A DNA stretch of 5,642 nt from Spirochaetales bacterium (GTDB lineage Bacteria > Spirochaetota > Spirochaetia > DSM-27196 > SLST01). Every line of letters begins with the position of its first letter. The first letter of the stretch is position 1. This document shows, in pieces, positions 1 through 4,705 of this stretch. Location: contig JANQQY010000514.1 of assembly GCA_028284845.1 (NCBI GenBank), positions 1-5,642 of the forward strand, written 5' to 3'. Below the pieces are notes generated by a model. The model saw only the letters and a program-made list of their open reading frames with translations. It had not been told where the DNA came from and did no database searches. A program made the position numbers and the translations under genes.

Positions 1-284
1 CCCCTGGAATCCGACGGGCTTCCATCCCCTCCATCCGGCGATTCCCGCTGGGGGCAGCGCGGCCAAGCTCCGTTGGAGCTCGACGCTCGAGCACGGGGAC
101 TACGTCACATCCCGACGGGGAGGCTGCGACGGGGTCATACACGACTCCCGCCACCCGGCCGAGCCTAGATCGCGAGCGCAATAGCACGTTCGCGGATGGA
201 CCTCGGCGCCGGTGCCGCGGCGCCGAGCAGCCTCTGGTCCGAACTCGACTCAAGATCCGGCCTGCAGCCGTCCACGGGGCCTGG
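1..284. other. Left-edge region without a recognisable gene
   Basis: I see no protein family in any frame here. Open frames exist on both strands, but they look like by-products of high GC rather than coding. The frame that becomes the transposase remnant further right stays open backwards through this stretch, but the translation does not resemble the N-terminus of IS3 OrfB or an OrfA that I recognise. The only structure is the hairpin at 202-227 and a weak inverted repeat near the edge (TGGAA at 5-9, TTCCA at 20-24). Confidence 0.5.
202..227. repeat. GC-rich perfect hairpin (10-bp arms, 6-nt loop)
   Basis: The arms CTCGGCGCCG (202-211) and CGGCGCCGAG (218-227) are exact reverse complements around the loop GTGCCG. 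Each arm also contains the self-complementary octamer CGGCGCCG. There is no T-run on either side, so it is not a canonical intrinsic terminator. It lies about 60 bp before recognisable transposase homology. It could be a structure linked to the IS element, a terminator-like end of an upstream gene outside the window, or a protein-binding palindrome. Confidence 0.6.
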
Positions 285-1080
285 GAGAGTTCCGTCTCGA
301 ACTACTCCGAATGGTGCCGCCAGCCGCCATTGCCGCGGGCGCTTCGCCACATCTGGCTCACCGAGCCGATCAAGCGTGTCCCCACGGAATCTCGAGGCAC
401 CTGCGACTCCCGCAGTGTGCATGCTGAGCTGACACTCGGTCGAGGAATCTCGGTCGGGTTGCATGCCGTGGAGACACTCGGGCAGCGGGCGAGCCTGCAG
501 GGGATCTCAGGACGTCCCCGATACCGGCGACTGCCCAACCTCCCCACGACCGAAGGTCTCGTCCAGGGGCATTTCGAGTGGAACGGGCCCAATCACCTCA
601 GGGTCACCGACATCACTGAGCATCCGACCCGGGAGGGGGAGCTGTACTGTGCTGTCGTCCTGGACGCGTTCAATCGACGAGTCGCCGGTCGGTCGATCGA
701 TGGTCACGTCACGGCCGCTCTCGTGACTCGCGCATCGGGCATGGGTATCGAGCAGAGAAAGCTCCTGGATGGCGAAACCGTGATCCATAGCGACCAGAAG
801 ACGCAGTTCGCGTCGTGGGCGACTACGCAGTGGGCCGTGGACTCCGGCCTGCTGCCCTCGATCGGCACCGTCGGAGACTGCTGCGACAACGCGGTGATCG
901 AGTCGTTCTGGAGCTGCATGCAGGTCGAGCTGCTCGACCGTCAGCGTCGATAGACACGCGTCGAACGCGGAAATGCGATCTTCGAGTCCCTCGAAATCTT
1001 CTACAGCGCGTAAGCGCTGCCAGTCGGCGCTTGGTATGCCAACGCCTGTCGGGTATGAACTTCAGACCACTCCAGCCATC
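285..1080 (+). pseudogene. Decayed IS3-family transposase OrfB (DDE integrase domain)
   Basis: OrfB of IS3-type elements is the rve-fold transposase that cuts and joins the element's ends. Homology becomes visible near 294 with VSNYSEW, the degraded version of the family's SGYYEW-like segment, followed by PRALRHIWLT and VHAELTLGRG. Counting from the TTG at 330, the catalytic residues D94 (VTDITEHP), D155 (HSDQ) and E191 (NAVIESFW) are all present, with 35 residues between the second D and the E as expected for IS3. The frame then hits TAG at 951-953, but homology continues (NAIFESLEIFY) to a second stop, TAA at 1011-1013. After a frameshift near 1003-1011 it resumes as QSALGMPTPVGYEL, the usual C-terminus. 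HSDQKTQF also departs from the usual HSDxGxQ. No OrfA and no terminal inverted repeats were recognised, so this is an old, immobile fragment. Identification is firm; the outer limits are approximate. Confidence 0.88.
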
Positions 1081-1313
1081 GATGGGACTCGTGAGTGGAT
1101 GCTTCGTGCTAAACGCGAAGCTGCGAAGGCGGAATAGCGGGATCTTGATCCTCGCCAAGCTGAGAACGAATCCTGCGCCCACAGGCGCTGGGCAACTTCA
1201 ATTGCCTGCGGTTGAGCCTGCCGCGTAGATGGTGCGTCTCCCGGGTATCGCGAGCCGCACTGCGGTTGCCCCACGAATTTGAAACCGCTACGGGTGGGGA
1301 CGAGGGACGGAGA
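1081..1313. other. Intergenic region upstream of the TetR-type regulator
   Basis: There is no recognisable gene between the transposase remnant and the regulator. The region contains a small hairpin (GCGCC 1175-1179, loop CACA, GGCGC 1184-1188), a 9-bp direct repeat CTGCGGTTG (1206-1214 and 1260-1268), and the inverted repeat at 1255-1265. A very weak promoter guess is TTGCCC at 1266-1271, 17 nt before TACGGG at 1289-1294. I would not rely on it. Confidence 0.4.
1255..1265. promoter_or_regulatory. Candidate operator: inverted repeat upstream of TetR gene
   Basis: CCGCA (1255-1259) and TGCGG (1261-1265) form a perfect inverted repeat around one central C, ending 48 bp before the regulator's ATG. 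TetR-family proteins commonly bind short palindromes near their own promoter, so this is a plausible autoregulatory site. It is short, and a match of this size in GC-rich DNA can arise by chance. Part of it (CTGCGGTTG, 1260-1268) recurs at 1206-1214, which mildly raises interest. Confidence 0.25.
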
Positions 1314-1970
1314 ATGTTGGCGGACAATCCTGATCGCACCAGGCGTTGGAATAGACGCAGGGCAGAGATCCTTCAAGTCGCCGAGGCCCTATTCGGAGAG
1401 AGAGGGTTCGCGAGCGTACGGCTTGGGGATGTGGCTGATCAGATGGGCATGCAGCGCCCCTCTCTCACTTACTACTTCCGGGATAAGGCAGATCTCTACG
1501 ACGCCGTCTTCTCCCAAATCACGACCGATCTTCTCGAGCGGATCGGCGCCAGCCGAGCCATAGAGAACCCTCTCGCGCGAATGGAAGCAATCGCGTCTAT
1601 GTGGATCGACTTCATGGTCGAGCGCCCCCAAGCCGCACGAATTCTCCTGCGATACATGATGGACGACTCTCCACCGCATCGCCCCGAAACCGCCCAGCGT
1701 GGATTGGCAATGATGGCCACTCTAGAAGAGGTGATTCGTGGAGGTATCGAGCAGGGTCACTTTAGATCCATTGACGCAATGGACTTCGCGGTCACCATCG
1801 CGGGCATCTCTATGTTTCGAGTCAGTGTGCAGCCCCAAGTCAAGCGCTCCCTCTCGCTTGATTTGCTCGACCCTGATCACCTCGAAGAGTTCCGTCAGAT
1901 GTTAATTCAGATCACGCGCCAGCTTCTTCGAGTCCCGGACCAACGTGGCACGAGAGTGAAAGTCACCTGA
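1314..1970 (+). CDS. TetR/AcrR-family transcriptional regulator
   Basis: This 218-residue protein has the normal length for a TetR-family repressor. Residues about 17-65 form the DNA-binding domain: a first helix (RAEILQVAEALFGERGF), then the helix-turn-helix (VRLGDVADQMGM...SLTYYF) and the family signature YYFRDKADLYDAV. The rest (about 75-218) is the helical ligand-binding and dimerisation half, which varies between members and does not reveal the effector. I chose ATG 1314 because it puts the helix-turn-helix at the usual distance from the N-terminus and because GAGGG (1302-1306) lies 7 nt upstream as a ribosome site. The frame is open back to 1212, so a longer form is possible but the extra residues look unlike the family. 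It has no partner on its own strand. It may repress itself and the catabolic genes to the right, but that target is inferred only from proximity, across nearly 900 bp. Confidence 0.92.
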   Translation: MLADNPDRTRRWNRRRAEILQVAEALFGERGFASVRLGDVADQMGMQRPSLTYYFRDKADLYDAVFSQITTDLLERIGASRAIENPLARMEAIASMWIDFMVERPQAARILLRYMMDDSPPHRPETAQRGLAMMATLEEVIRGGIEQGHFRSIDAMDFAVTIAGISMFRVSVQPQVKRSLSLDLLDPDHLEEFRQMLIQITRQLLRVPDQRGTRVKVT

Positions 1971-1978
1971 TCGACTTT
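1959..1978 (+). terminator. Weak hairpin over the end of the TetR gene
   Basis: AAAGTC (1959-1964) and GACTTT (1973-1978) are reverse complements with an 8-nt loop that includes the stop codon region. AT-rich sequence follows (ATTATGTG). The stem is short and A/T-heavy at its base, so it is only a weak terminator candidate. Confidence 0.2.
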
Positions 1979-2181
1979 ATTATGTGTAGTTCGAAGGTGA
2001 ATGCTGGAAAGGCCCCGGTGCGAAGGTGGTTCGTGCCTGCTCCTTGCATCGGCTGCAGCTGCTGAGCCGTCTGAAGCCGCAGTCAATGGGCCGATGCTCT
2101 GGGTCAACTACGTTCTATTCTCGAGGAGCCATGCGCAATGAACATTGCCTGCGACGGACAACTCCCGAAAGCAAGGTCCGA
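1971..2181. other. Gap after the TetR gene, nothing recognised
   Basis: I recognise no product in either strand. A + strand frame is open from 2026 but its first part is rich in Cys, Arg and Ser and does not look like a folded protein. A 16-codon mini-ORF starts at ATG 2138 and is probably meaningless. Confidence 0.4.
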
Positions 2182-2307
2182 GTGTTGAAGAACGTTGAAG
2201 TCGTCATGAGCGAGGGCTCGCGAATCGAGATGACGAGGCAGGCTCCAACGGAACACGCGGCTAGCGGGCCCAGCCTCTCGCTCGATTCGATGGGCCTCCC
2301 CCGCTGA
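2182..2307 (+). CDS. Short ORF of unknown function, possibly part of a broken gene
   Basis: From GTG 2182 this encodes 41 residues ending SLDSMGLPR. I recognise no family. Two things argue that the stretch is or was coding: about 33 of its 41 codons end in G or C by my hand count, and AAGG lies 5 nt before the GTG as a possible ribosome site. The segment KNVEVVMSEGSRI is loosely reminiscent of the start of CocE/NonD-type hydrolases (a V-x-V-x-M-x-D/E-G pattern), but that is too short to trust. The next high-GC3 frame begins 18 nt after the stop in a different phase, so this may be the first half of a frameshifted gene rather than a small protein. Confidence 0.25.
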   Translation: MLKNVEVVMSEGSRIEMTRQAPTEHAASGPSLSLDSMGLPR

Positions 2308-2324
2308 TCGCCTGAATCAATCGA

Positions 2325-2507
2325 TTGGAGTTCCCGAGCTTCCGGATTGTGATCTGGGCCGAGAAGCGATACGTCGAACTCGACTCTGGCAAGTCGGGCT
2401 GGAGCTACATTGCGGAAAGCCTCAGCGGGAAGTACCGGATCGAACTCGTGAATGGAAGCCGCGTCATAAGCGCCCGGGATACGATCGGGAGGAGCCGAGC
2501 GTGGTAG
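2325..2507 (+). CDS. 60-residue ORF of unknown function, beta-rich
   Basis: I do not recognise a family. About 48 of 60 codons end in G or C (hand count), clearly stronger than the surroundings. The translation alternates hydrophobic and polar residues as beta strands do (FRIVIWAEKRYVELD, GWSYIAES, GKYRIELVNGSRVISA). The only in-frame starts are TTG 2325 and GTG 2349, neither with a convincing Shine-Dalgarno, and a stop lies just upstream at 2313-2315. Lack of a good start beside a matching high-GC3 frame at 2182-2307 suggests a decayed gene. A real small protein is possible. A longer minus-strand frame covers the same DNA but has weaker codon bias. Confidence 0.33.
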   Translation: MEFPSFRIVIWAEKRYVELDSGKSGWSYIAESLSGKYRIELVNGSRVISARDTIGRSRAW

Positions 2508-2517
2508 GCGCCCTCCC
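2487..2517 (+). repeat. Imperfect hairpin at the end of the small ORF
   Basis: GGGAGG (2487-2492) pairs with CCTCCC (2512-2517), and inside it GCC (2494-2496) pairs with GGC (2507-2509) around a 10-nt loop. It spans the stop codon of the 2325-2507 ORF. There is no T-run after it, so it is terminator-like only in position. Confidence 0.3.
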
Positions 2518-2853
2518 ACTCAGTTCAAACTCTCACATTATTGTATGGGCAAATGCCAAATCAGTCGGCTGTCAGGCTCGCGAAGCCATCGCGCTTCAAG
2601 GCGCGGGTTGCATCATACGGAGGTGCCCAATCTATTGAACAACCGGTCTTCGGGTGTGCGGGATCGCAATTGCCTCGATGGGTCTCAAGACCCCAGAAGC
2701 GCCAGAGGAAGAGGACTCGCCTGGCGATCAAGGTTGTCGTTGATGTCGGCAGCCTCATCATCTGGCACAAGCCAATTCTCTGCCGGAGGCAGGAGCCAAC
2801 CTCGGGGACCTAGAGCCCCCGATCGGCTCGCAGGATCAATCCCAACGCGTTGA
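2518..2853. other. Gap before the EthD gene, nothing firmly recognised
   Basis: No gene was identified. On the minus strand two fragments look more protein-like than the rest: AENWLVPDDEAADINDNLD, encoded around 2790-2730, and DWAPPYDATRALKRDGF, which ends near 2575 in another frame. They might be traces of a further decayed minus-strand gene downstream of EthD. I could not assign a family and do not annotate them as a gene. Confidence 0.3.
2802..2822. repeat. GC hairpin downstream of the EthD gene
   Basis: TCGGGG (2802-2807) and CCCCGA (2817-2822) are exact reverse complements with a 9-nt loop. The hairpin sits about 30 bp beyond the EthD stop codon in the direction of transcription, where a terminator would be expected, but it lacks a T-run. 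Confidence 0.3.
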
Positions 2854-2855
2854 TC
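2834..2855 (-). repeat. Inverted repeat overlapping the EthD stop codon
   Basis: GATCAA (2834-2839) and TTGATC (2850-2855) are reverse complements with a 10-nt loop, overlapping the TGA of the EthD gene. A stem of six pairs without a T-tract is a weak signal on its own. Together with the hairpin at 2802-2822 it may mark the end of the minus-strand transcript. Confidence 0.25.
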
Positions 2856-3555
2856 ACGCAGATGGGGCTGGATACTCCGTCTCATAGTTGAAATTGAGAC
2901 TTCCACACTCGGCGACCCAGAAGCACTGTAGTGGCGCGGCAATACGAAGCCTCTCCTCAAGCATATCGAAAGCCACCTCTGCTGCCGCGCAATCGCGCCA
3001 CCATGTGTGCAGTAGCACATCTGTCACGCTCATCTGATTTCGGTCCGTGTCGCCCCGCACATCGAGCACTGCCGCTGTGGCCAAGCCCTCGGACACAAGT
3101 GCGATGCCGACGTCTCTCGCTTTCGCATCCTGCTCGTGGTGCGACACTCTTTCGTTTCTGCGCATTGCTGCGATCGATTTTGGTTGAGATCCCGGTTGCG
3201 GACGAGTACCGAACAGCTCCGGAGATTGGGAGACGAAATAGGCAATACTCTCGCGGTTCATAAACTCTCTCTCGTCATTCGCGATTGCCTGCTCGGGGTC
3301 AGAGTCTACGATTCTCTGGATTGCTTCAAGGTCGTCGCGGGAGCGAAACTCACTTTCCATCATCACATCGAAAGCGACACCAAGATCGTCAAGAGATGGG
3401 TCGCTACGCTCTTCGAGAACGTGGTTGCGCACGTACAGTTGCAGGCCCCTGATGAATTTCGATGCAAATGGGGCATGATTGTTCTCGTAGTAATCCCGAA
3501 AGTCAGCGCGACTCTTGTCCGAGCGCCTCTGGATGAAAGCGACAGTTCGAATCAT
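2854..3555 (-). CDS. EthD-like protein, apparently two fused dimeric alpha/beta-barrel domains
   Basis: This 233-residue cytoplasmic protein opens with a typical EthD signature: TVAFIQRRSDKSRADFRDYY, then ENNHAPFASKF with the conserved His at residue 27, then YVRNHV at 41-46. EthD proteins are small ferredoxin-like alpha/beta barrels first found with the P450 system for fuel-ether degradation; many sit in catabolic clusters with no proven reaction. One domain usually takes about 100 residues. Here residues 1-110 form the first, a Pro/Gln/Arg-rich linker follows (about 111-145), and residues about 146-222 look like a second, more diverged copy (SVTDVLLHTWW, then CFWVAECGS). The start ATG is well supported by AGGGGAG placed 6 nt upstream. 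The stop of the cytochrome remnant lies 2 nt before the ATG, so this gene was probably read in an operon with it. The first domain is certain; the second domain and any function are inference. Confidence 0.87.
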   Translation of the reverse strand: MIRTVAFIQRRSDKSRADFRDYYENNHAPFASKFIRGLQLYVRNHVLEERSDPSLDDLGVAFDVMMESEFRSRDDLEAIQRIVDSDPEQAIANDEREFMNRESIAYFVSQSPELFGTRPQPGSQPKSIAAMRRNERVSHHEQDAKARDVGIALVSEGLATAAVLDVRGDTDRNQMSVTDVLLHTWWRDCAAAEVAFDMLEERLRIAAPLQCFWVAECGSLNFNYETEYPAPSA

Positions 3556-3557
3556 GC

Positions 3558-3870
3558 TCAGCTCCCCTGTAGGTAGGCAATCAGGTTGTCTACTCGCGCA
3601 AAGGTGCGACGAGCGTCGCTAAACTCGGAGACGATCTCAGTCGGCAGTCGAGATTCGCGGGGCGCAGCTGCGCAGAGGTGCTTACCGGAATCCCAGCTGC
3701 TCGGCGAAGCTCCCGGCCCCCGTAGAGTTTCCTGACCCGAGATCACTCGTCCGCAGGCAGGTCGCCCTCGGGGTTTGACGCGATGTCTCCACGGGGGCGC
3801 CACCTCCGTAACCTCGTCGTCGAGCAGGGCTCTCTCGCCGGACACTGGTAACAGCGAAGTCTCCGGCGGG
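3558..3870 (-). pseudogene. Frameshifted remnant of a small class I cytochrome c
   Basis: Class I cytochromes c are periplasmic electron carriers of about 100 residues with a CxxCH heme site. No single frame gives one here, but pieces from two minus-strand frames line up in the right order and spacing. RCYQCP at about 3856-3839 looks like a heme site whose His became Pro. Eighteen residues later APPWRHRVKPRGRPA (other frame, from about 3800) resembles the GPxLxGVxGRxAG segment. ELRRAAGI...SAQLR (from about 3712, first frame) resembles YSxALRxAGI...xxQLxAFL. APRES...LPTEIVSEFSDAR and RVDNLIAYLQGS (second frame, to the TGA at 3558-3560) resemble the PGTxMxFxG...RxDLIAYL ending with its axial Met lost. 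At least three phase changes and a lost heme His mean no working protein. It lies between the VOC and EthD genes as a member of the same operon. A chance match is possible but four ordered matches make it unlikely. Confidence 0.58.
3562..3568 (-). promoter_or_regulatory. Ribosome binding site of the EthD gene
   Basis: On the minus strand AGGGGAG lies 6 nt before ATG 3555 and fixes that start. It sits inside the last codons of the upstream cytochrome c reading frame, the arrangement seen in translationally coupled operon genes. This may be why the C-terminus of the dead gene is its best preserved part. Confidence 0.7.
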
Positions 3871-3936
3871 CGCAATGGCGAACGTGTCTTGCTGAGCCAG
3901 AAGCTGGTGGACCCAACAACCAATATTGTCTCTCGT

Positions 3937-4008
3937 CTATTCGATTGGCCGGTCGAGATGGCCACCGTACGAATTCAATCGTATTGGAATAGTGTTCGAC
4001 GACGTCAT
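3937..4008 (-). pseudogene. Possible gene start overlapping the VOC stop (ATGA), closed after 23 codons
   Basis: ATG at 4008-4006 overlaps the VOC stop TGA at 4007-4005 in the common ATGA form of coupled genes. The frame reads MTSSNTIPIRLNSYGG... and stops at TAG 3939-3937. The opening is loosely like the N-terminus of zinc-type quinone oxidoreductases (VRxxxYGG), but 23 residues are far too few to assign. It may be the stump of the gene that lay between VOC and EthD, or chance. Confidence 0.2.
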
Positions 4009-4412
4009 GCCATTGGTTGCATGAGCTCGATTCGCCGACCTTCCGGGTCTCTAATGGATCCACATAGAGTGTTGAACCTGGAGACCTCCTCCATGGCGAT
4101 ATCAATGGCACCGCCGTGCTCAACTGCAGCTTTGACAACTGCGTCGGCGTCATTGACCCAAAAACAAGTCGCGACCTCGCCGGGCGGAGGCGTTGGCCGA
4201 TGGTACTCCTGCACGATGATCAGATCGCCGCCAGGCCCGGATCCTACTTCGCTTCCGAAGGAGAGAAGGGACTCCTCGTGTTCGTTTTCGCCTTCGCCGT
4301 CGACTTCGTGCGAGACCACATTCATTCCGAGAACATCGCGATAGAAATCGACGAGTCTGTCATGGTCGTCCACATAGAGCTTGATAAATGCAAAAGAAGT
4401 TCCGTGGCCCAA
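4005..4412 (-). CDS. VOC (glyoxalase/bleomycin-resistance fold) protein
   Basis: The protein has 135 residues, the usual size for a single-chain VOC protein with two beta-alpha-beta-beta-beta modules. Module one covers about 7-69 (FIKLYVDDHDRLVDFYRDVLGM, split here as FIKLYVDD and FYRDVLGM, then LIIVQEY). Module two covers about 80-133 (CFWVNDADAVVKAAVEHGG, then DPEGRRIELMQ). VOC enzymes include glyoxalase I, ring-cleaving dioxygenases and epimerases, usually with a metal held by His/Gln and Glu. Here the Glu of IELMQ (E129) is present, but the strand positions that often carry His read IKLYV and ATCFWV, so the metal site may be altered or absent. The start is TTG at 4412: GGGAGGT lies 8 nt upstream and no nearby ATG fits the fold. 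It precedes the cytochrome remnant and EthD gene on the same strand and is probably their operon leader. The substrate is unknown. Confidence 0.85.
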   Translation of the reverse strand: MGHGTSFAFIKLYVDDHDRLVDFYRDVLGMNVVSHEVDGEGENEHEESLLSFGSEVGSGPGGDLIIVQEYHRPTPPPGEVATCFWVNDADAVVKAAVEHGGAIDIAMEEVSRFNTLCGSIRDPEGRRIELMQPMA

Positions 4413-4420
4413 TTTCTTCG

Positions 4421-4427
4421 ACCTCCC
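4421..4427 (-). promoter_or_regulatory. Ribosome binding site fixing the VOC TTG start
   Basis: GGGAGGT on the minus strand lies 8 nt before TTG 4412. It is close to an ideal Shine-Dalgarno and outweighs the rare start codon. A GTG at 4440 is out of frame. Confidence 0.65.
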
Positions 4428-4705
4428 GTTCGCTCTTCACCTGCTAGTCGATCTACGACCCGTTGGTGATTCAGTCGAGCTAGACGAATACATCGATCCG
4501 ACTCGACTTCGCAAGGCGCACGCTGTCGAGCTTCTCTATACCTACGAACCGTATTCGCTCACCGCCTCTGACGGTCGGTAGCCTTGTCGTTCGCGGGCGT
4601 GTCGCATTGTGAGCGACACCTCGACGACGAGAGATCAACTGACTGCACGGAACACGCGGTCGCGAGGTCTTGATCAGCCCGGCACTGCCCAGCGAGACAC
4701 CGTGC
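4428..4705. other. Intergenic region between the MFS and VOC genes
   Basis: No minus-strand coding frame survives here. A + strand frame to 4581 lacks a ribosome site and third-position bias. The region should hold the VOC-EthD promoter if these are not co-transcribed with the MFS gene. A possible minus-strand -10 box is TATAGA at 4540-4535, without a convincing -35. The main feature is the inverted repeat at 4599-4619. Confidence 0.4.
4599..4619. promoter_or_regulatory. Inverted repeat with 7-bp arms, candidate operator or terminator stem
   Basis: GTGTCGC (4599-4605) and GCGACAC (4613-4619) are exact reverse complements separated by 7 nt (ATTGTGA). The element is about 90 bp past the MFS stop and about 190 bp before the VOC start. 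With 21 bp of dyad it has the size and shape of an operator for a dimeric regulator, possibly the TetR protein in this window. It does not resemble the candidate site at 1255-1265. As a terminator it would lack a T-run on either strand. Confidence 0.4.

Noticed and set aside
823..1182. 119-residue minus-strand frame opposite the transposase
   Set aside because: Arg/Ser-rich shadow of the transposase remnant with no family resemblance.
1175..1188. Small GCGCC-CACA-GGCGC hairpin as a terminator
   Set aside because: Only five base pairs and no T-run on either side; expected often in DNA of this composition.
2318..2327. 10-bp palindrome CAATCGATTG as a regulatory site
   Set aside because: Too short and isolated, with no gene start or promoter it would clearly serve.
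2115..2519. 134-residue open frame on the minus strand opposite the small + strand ORFs
   Set aside because: Its third codon positions show weaker G/C bias than the opposing + strand frames, it has no recognisable family and no clear ribosome site. Long antisense frames are expected opposite G/C-biased coding DNA.
3136..3576. 146-residue + strand frame
   Set aside because: It lies wholly antisense to the well-supported EthD gene and has no recognisable family.
3743..4153. 136-residue minus-strand frame running from inside the VOC gene
   Set aside because: Its N-terminal part is out of frame with the real VOC gene. Only the short RCYQC section is of interest, as part of the cytochrome c remnant.
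4381..4581. 66-residue + strand frame overlapping the start of the VOC gene
   Set aside because: It overlaps the VOC start and its Shine-Dalgarno on the other strand, has no ribosome site of its own, and only slightly over half of its codons end in G or C.
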